A DNA stretch of 64,000 bases from SFLA01 sp045595165 (GTDB taxonomy: Bacteria > Bacillota > Clostridia > Oscillospirales > CAG-382), in contig JAZNZY010000022.1 of NCBI GenBank assembly GCA_045595165.1, positions 12,448-76,447 on the forward strand, given 5' to 3'. The translations under genes and the position numbers were made by a program. The first letter of the stretch is position 1. Every line of letters begins with the position of its first letter. Below are positions 31,891 to 40,677 of the stretch, piece after piece. The notes under the pieces are model-generated. The model saw only the letters and a program-made list of their open reading frames with translations. It was not told where the DNA came from and did not search any database.

Positions 31891-33417
31891 ATGAAAAAAA
31901 GACTGTTTGCGTGTATTTTGCTTTTGGTTATGTCCGTAGGCGTTCTCGCCGCATGTAACCAAGGCGATAAAGACGATCTTTCCCTGGACGTTTCGGAGGG
32001 TGATACCTTTTTCGGCTTTGATTTGCCCGAGGATATAGATAAATTCAAGGGTACTACCGTAAAAGTGCTCAGCACCGCTACCAATGACGATTGGTCTTAT
32101 CAGATACAGCCCTCCTCCAACCCCAACTTTTCCGCAGACACCGCTTCCGCTATCGTTACCGCTGCGGCAGAACGTACCAGATTGGTTGAAGAAAAGCTGG
32201 GCATAACCATCGAAGAGCAGGTGGTGTACACCTCCAACCGTTACGGCGGCGAAATGTACCAGCGCATTTTATCCGATCTTACCGTCGGCGGCGGAGATTA
32301 CCTCTTCTGTATGCCCGCATCAACTGAGGCGGCTATGCTGTCTACAGAAGGCGTGCTGAGAGATCTTACCACCGTAGAAACCTTGGATATCACCAACGAA
32401 TGGTGGTCCCAATCCTTTAACGAAAAGGTCGCTATTGCAGGAAGTGTATATTTCACCATCGGCGATATCGGATATGTAAATAAAAACGCCACACTTTTCG
32501 TAGCGTTCAACAAGAATATGGTAGAGGAAAAACATCTTCTTGATGATTACGGTTATTCCTCTCTTTACGAAATGGTGGACGACGGCGCGTGGACGCAGGA
32601 CGTACTTTACTCTATGTCCAAGGCGGTTTATCAGGATCTTAACGAAAACAACAAGTCCGACGTGGGCGACATTCTGGGCTTTGCCCAGCAAGACGGTGTT
32701 ATAGCCTGCCTGCTCTCCGGCGCAGGGGAAACCATTGCCACTCCCGATGCGGACGGATATCCCGCTCTCACCATCAACAACGAGCGTGCCATCTCCCTTA
32801 TTTCCGATGCGCAGGACTTTTTGCAGGATAATTCCAGCGGTTTTATTTCCGCAAGCGATTATTTCAACGTTTCCAATGTGCCTGTATCCGACGTAATCGT
32901 TCCCGAATTCAAAGCAGACCGCCTGCTGTTCCTTATGGAAGCGGTACTTAATCTCCCTCTCCTCCGTGATATGGAAAGTGATTTCGGAGTACTTCCCACT
33001 CCCAAATATGATAAGGAGCAGGAAGGATACTATTCCCGTATCGGCGGTTGGTCCTGCGATACTATTTGTATTCCCGTTTTTGTCAAAGACAAAAATCTTG
33101 AGCTTGCCGGATATGTTCTGGATGCTCTGGGCGCGGCTTCCCGTGCAAATCTTAACCGTGTGTACTACGAGCAGACTCTCCAGTACCAGATCTCCCGCGA
33201 TGACGAATCTATGCGTATGCTGGATATAATCTTCGAGTCCCGTATTCCCGATATGTGCGAGATCTACCGCTGGGGCACTATGTACGATACTGTTACCAAA
33301 ATGTATAAAGCAGGTAAGGATACTTTCGTTTCCGCTTATGAAAAAGCAGAGCCCGGCACCCTTGCCGAAATGGAAGAAACAATAGAAATATTTAAGTCTC
33401 TCCAAGAGAGTAACTGA
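31891..33417 (+). CDS. ABC-type extracellular solute-binding lipoprotein, orphan
   Basis: Protein of 508 aa started at ATG 31891 after AAAGGA. The signal ends GVLAAC, lipidating Cys at about residue 22; an acidic linker (DKDDLSLDVSEGD) follows. The body is like family 1 sugar-binding proteins: an early VKVLSTATND segment, DYLFCMPASTEAAMLSTEGVLRDLT, the YSSLYEMVDDGAWTQDVLYSMSKAV region and a C-terminal GGWSCDTICIPVFVKDKNLELAGYVLD. No permease or ATPase gene is adjacent, so it must pair with a transporter elsewhere, or it senses or scavenges. The two downstream genes suggest a sugar or inositol-type substrate. Confidence 0.82.
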   Translation: MKKRLFACILLLVMSVGVLAACNQGDKDDLSLDVSEGDTFFGFDLPEDIDKFKGTTVKVLSTATNDDWSYQIQPSSNPNFSADTASAIVTAAAERTRLVEEKLGITIEEQVVYTSNRYGGEMYQRILSDLTVGGGDYLFCMPASTEAAMLSTEGVLRDLTTVETLDITNEWWSQSFNEKVAIAGSVYFTIGDIGYVNKNATLFVAFNKNMVEEKHLLDDYGYSSLYEMVDDGAWTQDVLYSMSKAVYQDLNENNKSDVGDILGFAQQDGVIACLLSGAGETIATPDADGYPALTINNERAISLISDAQDFLQDNSSGFISASDYFNVSNVPVSDVIVPEFKADRLLFLMEAVLNLPLLRDMESDFGVLPTPKYDKEQEGYYSRIGGWSCDTICIPVFVKDKNLELAGYVLDALGAASRANLNRVYYEQTLQYQISRDDESMRMLDIIFESRIPDMCEIYRWGTMYDTVTKMYKAGKDTFVSAYEKAEPGTLAEMEETIEIFKSLQESN

Positions 33418-33431
33418 AAGGATAAATAATT

Positions 33432-34289
33432 ATGGAAAAAAGATTTTCTATCGGTGTAATGACCGATTCCTTCAAGAAACCCTTTTTTGAAGCACTTGAC
33501 AAAGCAGTAGAGGTTGGCGCTCAGGGCATACAGCTTTACGTTGTTGAGGGCGAAATGTCCTACAAGACCTTTGACGATGCAAAGATAAAGGCTGTTAACG
33601 ATGCTCTTGCGGCACACAACCTTGTTGTTTCCGCAGTTTGCGGCGACTTTGGCGGTCACGGCTTCGCTACCGAAGAGGAAAACGCTTGGAAGATCCCTGC
33701 TTCCAAGGAGGTTGCTTCCCTTGCAAAGAAGCTGGGCAGCTCCGTTGTTACCACTCATATCGGCTGTGTTCCCGAAGATAAAGATTCCGAGGAATATATC
33801 CGTATGAAGAACGCATGCAAGGATATGGGCGATTACGCCGCATCTATCGGCGTAACCTTCGCTATCGAAACCGGTCCCGAAAAGGCAACCGTTCTTGCAG
33901 ATTTCATCCGTGATGTTGACAGCAAGGGTATCGGTGTAAACCTGGACCCTGCAAACCTTATAATGGTTACCGGCGATGATCCCGTTCAGGCAGTATACAC
34001 TCTTAAGGATTTCATCGTACATACCCACGCAAAAGACGGTATTATGATCAAGCAGACCGATCCCAAGATCATCTACACCTTCTTTGCAGAAGGCGGTATT
34101 GAGGATATGCGTATGTCCGATTACTTCCTTGAGCTTCCTTTGGGCGAAGGTAAGGTGGATTTCGATGCATATCTTAACGCTCTTACCGATATCGGCTTCA
34201 AGGGCTTCCTCACTATCGAGCGCGAATGCGGCGCAGATCCTTACGCAGATATTCTTAAAGCGGCAGACTTCCTCAGAAGCAAAATATAA
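33432..34289 (+). CDS. Sugar phosphate isomerase/epimerase (xylose isomerase-like TIM barrel)
   Basis: Protein of 285 aa, cytoplasmic, of the AP-endonuclease-2/xylose-isomerase-like superfamily. Visible blocks include VGAQGIQLYVVEGEM, LVVSAVCGDFGGHGF, VVTTHIGCVPEDKDSEEY, VTFAIETGPEK, with the metal-ligand Glu, GIGVNLDPANLIM, VHTHAKDG and FLTIERECGADP, giving the expected Glu/Asp/His/Glu metal set. ATG 33432 is 14 bp after the solute-binding gene stop. It likely isomerises or dehydrates a sugar or inositol derivative, but the substrate cannot be read from sequence. Confidence 0.85.
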   Translation: MEKRFSIGVMTDSFKKPFFEALDKAVEVGAQGIQLYVVEGEMSYKTFDDAKIKAVNDALAAHNLVVSAVCGDFGGHGFATEEENAWKIPASKEVASLAKKLGSSVVTTHIGCVPEDKDSEEYIRMKNACKDMGDYAASIGVTFAIETGPEKATVLADFIRDVDSKGIGVNLDPANLIMVTGDDPVQAVYTLKDFIVHTHAKDGIMIKQTDPKIIYTFFAEGGIEDMRMSDYFLELPLGEGKVDFDAYLNALTDIGFKGFLTIERECGADPYADILKAADFLRSKI

Positions 34290-34305
34290 AAACGAGGTGT
34301 AAAAA

Positions 34306-35145
34306 ATGGCAAAAAAGATAGGTTTTATTGATTATTATCTTGATGAATGGCACGCACTCAATTATCCCCAGTTTATTAAAGATGCTACCGACGGAGAATT
34401 CGAAGTAGCTTACGCTTATGCTGAAATGGATAAGCCCGGCGGAATGACTACCGATCAGTGGTGCGAAAAGTACGGCGTACAGCGTCTTGACAGTATCGAC
34501 GAGGTCGTTGAAAAGAGCGATTGCATTATCGTGCTTTCTCCCGATAACCCCGAGCGCCATTGGGATCTTTGCCAAAAGCCTCTCCGCAGCGGTAAGCGTG
34601 TATACGTAGACAAGACCTTTGCTTTGGAAAAATCCACCGCAGAAGCTCTTGTAAAGCTTGCAGAAGATAATAATACTCCCTTCTTCTCCACTTCCGCTCT
34701 CCGCTTTGCAGACGAGCTGAAGGATATCGACAGAGAGGGCATTTGCTTTATCAACTCCCGCGGACCCGGTAACTTTGATACTTATTCTATCCACCAGATC
34801 GAGCCTATCGTTGTTCTTATGGGTAGCAAGGCAAAGAGAATTATGTCTGTCGGTAACGGTAAGTACGAGAGTATGGTTATCGAATTCGAGGGCAACAGAA
34901 GCATCGTTATGTCCCATTACGGCTGGACCAACGTAGATTTCAGTATGCTGGTTAACTATGAAGACGGCAGAACCGTTTCCGTTCCTCAGATGAGCAATAC
35001 CTTCCCCAACTTTATTAAGGCTATGTGCGATTTCTTCCGTACCGGCGAAATCAAAGCCGCTCACGACGAAACCGTAGCTATAATGGGTATTATCGAAGCA
35101 GGAAATAAAGCGCTTGCTAATCCTAACACCTGGATCGAAATCTAA
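34306..35145 (+). CDS. Short Gfo/Idh/MocA-like protein with atypical N-terminus
   Basis: Protein of 279 aa. The middle resembles Gfo/Idh/MocA oxidoreductases: SIDEVVEKSDCIIVLSPDNPERHWDLCQKPLRSGKRVYVDKTFALEKSTAEALVKLAE, where VDKTFA sits at the usual EKP position. The N-terminus (KKIGFIDYYLDEWHALNYPQF) lacks the GxGxxG dinucleotide loop, and the protein is about 60-100 residues shorter than usual, so NAD binding is doubtful. It follows the isomerase gene by 16 bp with GAGGTG upstream. It may act on the same substrate, or have a changed role. The C-terminal domain has TNVDFSMLVNYEDGRTVSVP. Confidence 0.75.
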   Translation: MAKKIGFIDYYLDEWHALNYPQFIKDATDGEFEVAYAYAEMDKPGGMTTDQWCEKYGVQRLDSIDEVVEKSDCIIVLSPDNPERHWDLCQKPLRSGKRVYVDKTFALEKSTAEALVKLAEDNNTPFFSTSALRFADELKDIDREGICFINSRGPGNFDTYSIHQIEPIVVLMGSKAKRIMSVGNGKYESMVIEFEGNRSIVMSHYGWTNVDFSMLVNYEDGRTVSVPQMSNTFPNFIKAMCDFFRTGEIKAAHDETVAIMGIIEAGNKALANPNTWIEI

Positions 35146-35151
35146 CTATTG

Positions 35152-35382
35152 GGAACTGTCTAAACTTCGCACAACGAAAAACGCGACAGTTGAAATATTG
35201 GTTTTCGAAAACCGTAGGGATAGACGTCCTCGTCTGTCCGCATCCAAATAAAAATGTAGGAATCCGTTTTTGCGGATTCCTTCTTTATTTTATCGCGTTT
35301 TTCTAACCGCTTTTACTTCGCTAGTCGTAGATTACTACGCCACGCTCGTAAAAGACGTTTTCTGCTTTGTTTATACAGTTCC
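35152..35382. repeat. Large inverted-repeat element in the gene-free stretch 35146-35527
   Basis: No ORF of note lies here. GGAACTGTCTAAAC (35152-35165) matches the reverse complement of GTTTATACAGTTCC (35369-35382) at 13 of 14 positions, and CGAAAAACGCGA (35175-35186) matches that of TCGCGTTTTTCT (35293-35304) at 11 of 12. Inside are AGACG/CGTCT (35222-35235), a terminator (35258-35281) and CTTTTAC/GTAAAAG (35310-35354) enclosing CGTAG/CTACG. The nested layout is that of a small palindromic repeat element or a structured RNA. Confidence 0.55.
35258..35285 (+). terminator. Terminator after the Gfo/Idh/MocA-like gene
   Basis: AGGAATCCG (35258-35266) pairs with CGGATTCCT (35273-35281) around TTTTTG, followed by TCTTTATTTT. 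It is 113 bp past the stop codon and lies inside the inverted-repeat element. Confidence 0.75.
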
Positions 35383-35465
35383 TTGCTTCAGCGATACTCT
35401 TGCAACTACAGACGGTAGATTTCGAAAATGACTATTACGGTTTTTTGCTCTGCAAAAAACTTCCA

Positions 35466-35542
35466 TAGTTCCTAGTTCATAGTTCATCGTTCCTAGTTCC
35501 TAGTTCCTAGTTCATAGTTCATAGTTCCTAGTTTATAGTTCC
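35466..35542. repeat. Heptanucleotide tandem array (11 x TAGTTCM) running into folD
   Basis: Eleven consecutive 7-bp units, TAGTTCC or TAGTTCA with two variants (TCGTTCC at 35487, TAGTTTA at 35529). The last two units overlap the folD 3' end: the folD stop codon and its last four codons are read from the array on the minus strand. Upstream, TTTTTTGC / GCAAAAAA (35440-35458) forms a hairpin that could terminate folD transcription. Confidence 0.9.
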
Positions 35543-36388
35543 TTCGTGAATGCCGTACGCTGTCATGGTATTTTCCATAAGCATTGCTCTGGTCATGGGG
35601 CCCACACCGCCGGGAACGGGTGTGATATGGCTTGCCTTTTCATAGCAGGAATTATAATCGCAGTCGCCGCACAGCTTGCCTTCGGCGTTTCTGTTCATAC
35701 CCACGTCAACCACAACGGCGCCGTCTTTAATCATATCGCCTTTAATGAAATCGGCTCTGCCCACTGCGGAAACGAGAATGTCCGCGCTCTTTGTTACTTC
35801 TGCCAGATTCTTTGTCTTGGAATGGCACACCGTAACGGTTCCGTTGCGATCAAGAAGCATCATCGCCGCAGGTTTGCCTACTATGTTGCTTCTGCCCACT
35901 ACCACACAGTTTTTGCCTGCTATATCGATAGAATACTCGTCTAAAATTCTGATCACGCCGGCGGGCGTACAGGGGAGCAGGGAGGGGGTGCCTCTGAACA
36001 GCTTTCCTGCGGAAACGGGGTGGAAGCAATCCACGTCCTTATCGGGAGCGATACGCTCCAGCACCGCGCCTGCATCTATATGCTTGGGCACGGGCAACTG
36101 GCAAAGAATTCCGTCCACGGTATCGTCAGCGTTCAGCTTATCTATAAGTGCAATAAGCTCTTCCTGGGTGGTTTGTGCGGGGAGAGTATGTCCGATAGAC
36201 AAAAAACCAACCTCTTCACAATCCTTTTTCTTGTTGCGCACGTATACGGCGGAGGCGGGGTCTTCGCCTACCAGTATTACCGCCAGAGCGGGAATACGCT
36301 TGCTTTCTTTTTTCAAAAGGTCTACTTTTTCCTTTACTTCGCATTTAACCTTTGCGGCTACGGCTTTTCCGTCAAGTATTATCGCCAT
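35528..36388 (-). CDS. folD: Bifunctional methylenetetrahydrofolate dehydrogenase/cyclohydrolase
   Basis: Protein of 286 aa started at ATG 36388 with GAGGAG upstream. It interconverts 5,10-methylene-, methenyl- and 10-formyl-THF in the cytoplasm. Motifs: VILVGEDPASAVYVRNKKKDCEEVG, with the catalytic Lys, ILCQLPVPKHID, KDVDCFHPVSAGKLF, VVGRSNIVGKPAAMMLL, the nucleotide-binding loop, and HITPVPGGVGPMTRAML. The last residues, EGTIN, are encoded by the heptad array, so the C-terminal tail has been rewritten by the repeat; the catalytic core is untouched. Last gene of the thyX-folD run; overlaps lgt by 17 bp. Confidence 0.95.
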   Translation of the reverse strand: MAIILDGKAVAAKVKCEVKEKVDLLKKESKRIPALAVILVGEDPASAVYVRNKKKDCEEVGFLSIGHTLPAQTTQEELIALIDKLNADDTVDGILCQLPVPKHIDAGAVLERIAPDKDVDCFHPVSAGKLFRGTPSLLPCTPAGVIRILDEYSIDIAGKNCVVVGRSNIVGKPAAMMLLDRNGTVTVCHSKTKNLAEVTKSADILVSAVGRADFIKGDMIKDGAVVVDVGMNRNAEGKLCGDCDYNSCYEKASHITPVPGGVGPMTRAMLMENTMTAYGIHEGTIN

Positions 36389-37349
36389 CGTGGGTCTCCT
36401 CGCTTTCAGGGATGGTTTCCGGTTCATTACATTCTTCTGCGGGAACAGAATTGTTTTCCGCGCCTGCAAAAGCCTCACGGTAGCTGTCAAGCTCCGTGTT
36501 TTCCTTTTTGCTTTTTACATAAAGCAATATAAGTCCGATTATACCTGCGATACAGGTCATAAATCCGATAACACTGTTAAGCTTTATTGTTTCAAAAATA
36601 TACAGCGAATCGGTACGCAGCAGTTCTATAAATCCTCTGCCCAAGCCGTACCAGGTAACGTACATAAGAAACGCCTGACCGTTAAACTTTTTCTTTTTGT
36701 AAAGCAGGTTGATTATCACAAATCCCAGAATATTCCAAAGAGATTCGTAAAGAAAGGTGGGATGTACGAAATCCACCGATATTTTGGTCTTTACTCCGTC
36801 TATTATTTCGGTGCGGTATGCGCCTTCAAGCTGCATACGCCAGGGGAGGGAACCGATGTTTTCCGACCATCCGTAAGCTTCGCCGTTAAAGAAATTTCCC
36901 CATCTGCCCATTATCTGACCGATCATTACTGCAGGTGCAACCGCATCCAGCATACGCAGTATCATAATTTTCCTTAACTTGCAGTATACGATAACCGTCA
37001 ATGCGCCGAAAATTATGGCTCCGTAAATAGCTATACCGCCGTTCCAGATACTTATTACGCTCAACAAAGAATCGTATTTTTCGGGGTTGGTAATAACGTA
37101 TAAAAGTCTTGCGCCCACAATGGCAATGGGAACGGTGAACAGCGCCAGATTATAGCAATCGTCTTCACGGATATGCTCAAACTTCGTGGCGCGCCACAGA
37201 AAATAGCTGAATGCCAGAACAATACCCAAAGCTATAATAACACCATACCAGTATACGGTTATACCGTCGCCTATAGGAATGGTAAAAGCGGCGCGGTTAA
37301 GCTCAAACTGTTCTATTCCCAAGCCGGGAAAAGCAATGGTTGTCTTCAT
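36372..37349 (-). CDS. lgt: Prolipoprotein diacylglyceryl transferase
   Basis: Protein of 325 aa, an integral membrane enzyme with about seven helices that transfers diacylglycerol from phosphatidylglycerol to the lipobox Cys of prolipoproteins. It shows the Lgt signature GRWGNFFNGEAYG and the family blocks VYWYGVIIALGIVL, GGIAIYGAII and HPTFLYESLWN. The C-terminal 60 residues after the last helix are acidic and extended (EECNEPETIPESEE). Start ATG 37349 after AAAGGAAG; the longer frame upstream is not supported. Lipoproteins encoded in this window (17313, 23340, 31891) would be its substrates. Confidence 0.95.
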   Translation of the reverse strand: MKTTIAFPGLGIEQFELNRAAFTIPIGDGITVYWYGVIIALGIVLAFSYFLWRATKFEHIREDDCYNLALFTVPIAIVGARLLYVITNPEKYDSLLSVISIWNGGIAIYGAIIFGALTVIVYCKLRKIMILRMLDAVAPAVMIGQIMGRWGNFFNGEAYGWSENIGSLPWRMQLEGAYRTEIIDGVKTKISVDFVHPTFLYESLWNILGFVIINLLYKKKKFNGQAFLMYVTWYGLGRGFIELLRTDSLYIFETIKLNSVIGFMTCIAGIIGLILLYVKSKKENTELDSYREAFAGAENNSVPAEECNEPETIPESEETHDGDNT

Positions 37350-37369
37350 AAGCAAAAACTTCCTTTCGT

Positions 37370-38641
37370 CTATTCTTCTTCGGGGAGTACGATGGATAAA
37401 CAGCTTTTTTCCATATCGTACCCGCAAAGGAAACGTGTTTTCACGTCATCGTAGCTTGTGTTTCCGATCACGGAAGCGTAATCCAGCATATCGCATCCCT
37501 CCAGTGCCGCAGAAGCAAGTCTGTTTGCGGTTTCGGAGGTGGAATTAAAGCTGAGGCACTCCGTGGCGTAAATAACCTTTTTTGCGCGGATAAACTCTTC
37601 CTCGGTAAAGAATACCTCTTTCCGTTTTTTGATCTCTTCTTTTACAGCCTCCGCCACCGCGTCGGGATCGTCTGCCACTCCCTCGATAGAGATATACGAC
37701 CAATCGCGGGAATTATAATAGCTGTATGAAAAGCGATCGGATATAAGTCCGCTTTCGTAGTTATTGCAGTAAAACTCTCCCGAGGAGCCAAAAAGCAACT
37801 GAAGTATTATAGCGTGCTCCGCGCTGCGTTTAAGGTCATCGTCATCCTTTTGAGGAACACTTTCTTTTATGCCCAAGGCGAATTGAGGCATACCGATCTT
37901 TAACTTGGTAACCACTCTTTTTTCGTTAACCTCGCCGGGCTCGTAAATATCGGGCAGGGAAATGCTTATTTCGGGATAAGTTCCCATACATTCGTCGCAA
38001 ACCCTTTTTACTTCCTCGGGGTCAACTCTTCCGCAAATGCAAAGCACGGTGTTGGAGGGGTGGTAAAACACTCTGTGAATATCGTAAAGCGTTTCGGGCG
38101 TTATTTCCGCAATAGATTCCACCGTACCCGCAATATCCTTGCGTACGGGATTGTTAACGTACATTCCCTCCAGCATACCAAGCAGTGCCCGCCAGTCCGC
38201 GTCGTCTTCGTACATTTTTATTTCCTGACCGATAATTCCTTGCTCCTTTTGTACGCTTTCTTTTGTGAAATGAGGAGTAAAAACCATCCGGAGAAGAGTC
38301 TTTAAGTTAATATAAAAATTCTCCGTGCAGGAAAAAATGTATTCGGTGCGCTCAAAGGATGTAAATGCGTTTGCATCGCCGCCGTTTTTGGAATAGGTTT
38401 CAAAAGCATCCGTTCCGTCGGGGTTTTCAAAAAGCTTGTGCTCAAGAAAATGAGCCGTTCCGTCGGGCACGGTTACAATTCCGTCCTTAGTAGGCAGGCG
38501 GTTATCGCAGGAGCCGTATTTAACAGCCACAGCCGCAAAGGCGGTTTCGTGGTTTTTGGGGCAAACGTACACGGGCAGTCCCGAAGAATGCACGAAGTGG
38601 TAATATTTTTCACCCAAAAGGGCGTTTTCCCTTATTATCAT
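37370..38641 (-). CDS. yfmH: M16 metallopeptidase, YfmH-type (active subunit)
   Basis: Protein of 423 aa in the pitrilysin/insulinase family. The inverted zinc motif HFLEH is present in GTAHFLEHKLFE (about residues 63-74), and the distal Glu is probably in the KEQGIIGQEIKMYED segment. FENPDGTDAFETYSKNGGDANAFTSFERTEYIFS is typical of the YfmH group. It forms a pair with the following-named YfmF gene, and their coding regions overlap by 4 bp; database names link such pairs to EF-P 5-aminopentanol modification. No signal peptide, so cytoplasmic. Confidence 0.88.
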   Translation of the reverse strand: MIIRENALLGEKYYHFVHSSGLPVYVCPKNHETAFAAVAVKYGSCDNRLPTKDGIVTVPDGTAHFLEHKLFENPDGTDAFETYSKNGGDANAFTSFERTEYIFSCTENFYINLKTLLRMVFTPHFTKESVQKEQGIIGQEIKMYEDDADWRALLGMLEGMYVNNPVRKDIAGTVESIAEITPETLYDIHRVFYHPSNTVLCICGRVDPEEVKRVCDECMGTYPEISISLPDIYEPGEVNEKRVVTKLKIGMPQFALGIKESVPQKDDDDLKRSAEHAIILQLLFGSSGEFYCNNYESGLISDRFSYSYYNSRDWSYISIEGVADDPDAVAEAVKEEIKKRKEVFFTEEEFIRAKKVIYATECLSFNSTSETANRLASAALEGCDMLDYASVIGNTSYDDVKTRFLCGYDMEKSCLSIVLPEEE

Positions 38642-39909
38642 TCCTCGTTACCCCCTTTCAGAAAATACACCGTATCTGCGGTTATATTTTTCGCGCAGGA
38701 AACAACGTCGTCCCGTGTTATACCGTCCATCATTTTTTCCGCATCCCACGGGGAAATATCCACTCCCGCAATAAAACGGGAAAGATAAAAGCTGTTCATA
38801 GCCCGAACGGTATCGGTAACGCTTCTGAAATTACTTTTAATATTCTTTACCGCGGTGGTAAACTCGGTATCGGAAAATGCGCCGTTTTTCATATCCTCAA
38901 GCTGTTCCGTTACAGCGCCGTACACCTTGTCCTTATCGCGGGCGTTAATACCTGCGGTGATAATAAGTATTCCCTTTATGGACTGAGGGACGGGAGAGCA
39001 GTAATAGCACAGGGACATCTTCTCCCTCACGTTCATAAACAGCTTGCTTGTGGGGGAAGCGGCAAAAATTTCATCAAACACCAAAAACTTAAGCCAGTCT
39101 TTTTCGCCCAGAGAAATTCCCGTGCGGTATCCGATACAAAGCTTGCTCTGGCTTATTTTCATTTTCTCGGTATATGATCTGATCACGTCCGCTTTTTTAA
39201 TGATCTCGGTCTTGGGCACCTCGCTTCTTCCATCGGAAAAGGGGAGATACTCTTTTATATAGCCTTCAACCTCCCGTTCATCAATATTTCCGGTGAAAAC
39301 TATGTGAACGGGTGCGGAGGAAAGCATTTTTTTGTAAAACTCAAAAAGGTTTTTGCCGTTTATTTTCTTTACGTCCTCTTCCTTTCCGTCGGAAGAAACG
39401 GAATACGCCTCGTTTTTGCACATCATCTCAATACAGCGGGAAACCGCGTAAGAGGATTTGTTATCTGTACGGGAACGTATAATATCTATCTGGTTTTTCT
39501 TTTCGCTTTCCACGTATTCGGGGTTAAATCCGCCGTCAACAACAAGGGGGCAGAATATAAGCTGGTGCAAAAGCTCAAAAAGCTTTGGCGTAATATCCTC
39601 GTTACCCAGTGTATACGCCTTATTTATTCCCGAAACCGAGAAGGTAATGCTTATACATTCTCCCAGCACTCGGTTGTACGCCTCTGCGGAAGCGGCATAA
39701 AGCTCCTCTTGGGCAATGGCAAGACTGCGCATATCGGGAAACTTTACCGTACCGCGGTTGATAACTGCAGTAAGCAAAGCAGAAAAAGCCGCGTTTTCCC
39801 GTGTGAGGGGTAAAAGAAAATTAACGGTAAGAAGATCGTATTTTGATTTATCCGTTTTTATGGCGGTAAAGGTTACGCCGTCGGAAATAGTATTAAAGTA
39901 TTTTTCCAT
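38638..39909 (-). CDS. yfmF: M16 family peptidase-like protein, YfmF-type (inactive partner)
   Basis: Protein of 423 aa with the same fold as its neighbour, for example the N-terminal YDLLTVNFLLPLTRENAAFSALLTAVINRG and the C-terminal half with LCIGYRTGISLGEKDWLKFLVFDEIF. The HxxEH zinc motif is missing; the equivalent position reads NRGTVKFPDMRSLAIAQEELY, so it is probably the non-catalytic subunit of a heterodimer. It ends in a 4-bp overlap with yfmH and starts 3 bp after nagB. Cytoplasmic. Confidence 0.85.
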   Translation of the reverse strand: MEKYFNTISDGVTFTAIKTDKSKYDLLTVNFLLPLTRENAAFSALLTAVINRGTVKFPDMRSLAIAQEELYAASAEAYNRVLGECISITFSVSGINKAYTLGNEDITPKLFELLHQLIFCPLVVDGGFNPEYVESEKKNQIDIIRSRTDNKSSYAVSRCIEMMCKNEAYSVSSDGKEEDVKKINGKNLFEFYKKMLSSAPVHIVFTGNIDEREVEGYIKEYLPFSDGRSEVPKTEIIKKADVIRSYTEKMKISQSKLCIGYRTGISLGEKDWLKFLVFDEIFAASPTSKLFMNVREKMSLCYYCSPVPQSIKGILIITAGINARDKDKVYGAVTEQLEDMKNGAFSDTEFTTAVKNIKSNFRSVTDTVRAMNSFYLSRFIAGVDISPWDAEKMMDGITRDDVVSCAKNITADTVYFLKGGNEE

Positions 39910-39912
39910 TTA

Positions 39913-40677
39913 TTAAAGTATTTTTGCTCCGCTGTCAGTATCAAGATAAAGGGTTGCGTTATCGTGGCGGCGAAGTATGGAAGCAGGGCATGCTTCGGTT
40001 ATCTCGCCTTTTACGGTGTTGTATACCGCATTCGCCTTTGAGGGGGCGGGAACAACACAGAATATCGCCTCGGGTGCAACCAGAGTGGGGATAGTAAGTG
40101 TCATAGCGTGGGTGGGAACAAGGTCGATGGAAGCAAAGCATCCGTCGTTGACCTGTTGCATACGGCACACGTTATCCAATTCCACGGGTTTTACCGCATA
40201 TTTATCGTTAAAATCCGCAACGTGGGGATCGTTAAAAGCGATATGTCCGTTTTCGCCGATACCCATACATATAACGTCACAGGGATGCTCAGAAAGCAAT
40301 TTTGCATATCTTTCTGCTTCAGCGTAAGGATCGGTTGCGGTAATGTCGATATAATTTACGGAAGCAAAGGGCACTTTGCCGAAGATCGCATTATTAAGAA
40401 AGTTTCCGAATCCCTGGGGCGCGTCCTTGTCAAGACCTATATATTCGTCCATATGGAAAGCGTGAATTTTGGTCCAGTCTATCTCTTTATCGTTTATAAG
40501 AGCGGCAAGAAATTCATTCTGGCTGGGTGCGGCGGCAAAGATCATATTAATTTCGCCTTTTTTTGCTATTTGCGCCTTTATTTCTGCGGCGGCTTCCGCC
40601 GCGGCGCATACGCCCATTTCCTGCCTGGATTCGTATATTTTGTATGTAAGCTTGTCTGCTTTTCCTGCTTTAACCAT
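39913..40677 (-). CDS. nagB: Glucosamine-6-phosphate deaminase
   Basis: Protein of 254 aa started at ATG 40677, five bases after AAAGGAAA. It converts glucosamine 6-phosphate to fructose 6-phosphate and ammonia. The family pattern is clear: AAAPSQNEFLAALI, HAFHMDEYIGLDKDAPQGFGNFL, with the active-site Asp, MGIGENGHIAFNDP, with the Glu/His pair, and CVVPAPSKANAVYNTVKGEI near the C-terminus. It overlaps nagA by 8 bp, so deacetylation and deamination are coupled in one unit. The C-terminal allosteric tail of enterobacterial NagB is shorter here. Confidence 0.94.
   Translation of the reverse strand: MVKAGKADKLTYKIYESRQEMGVCAAAEAAAEIKAQIAKKGEINMIFAAAPSQNEFLAALINDKEIDWTKIHAFHMDEYIGLDKDAPQGFGNFLNNAIFGKVPFASVNYIDITATDPYAEAERYAKLLSEHPCDVICMGIGENGHIAFNDPHVADFNDKYAVKPVELDNVCRMQQVNDGCFASIDLVPTHAMTLTIPTLVAPEAIFCVVPAPSKANAVYNTVKGEITEACPASILRRHDNATLYLDTDSGAKIL

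Noticed and set aside
35466..35542. CRISPR array
   Set aside because: Units are 7 bp without spacers, and no cas gene is present in the window.
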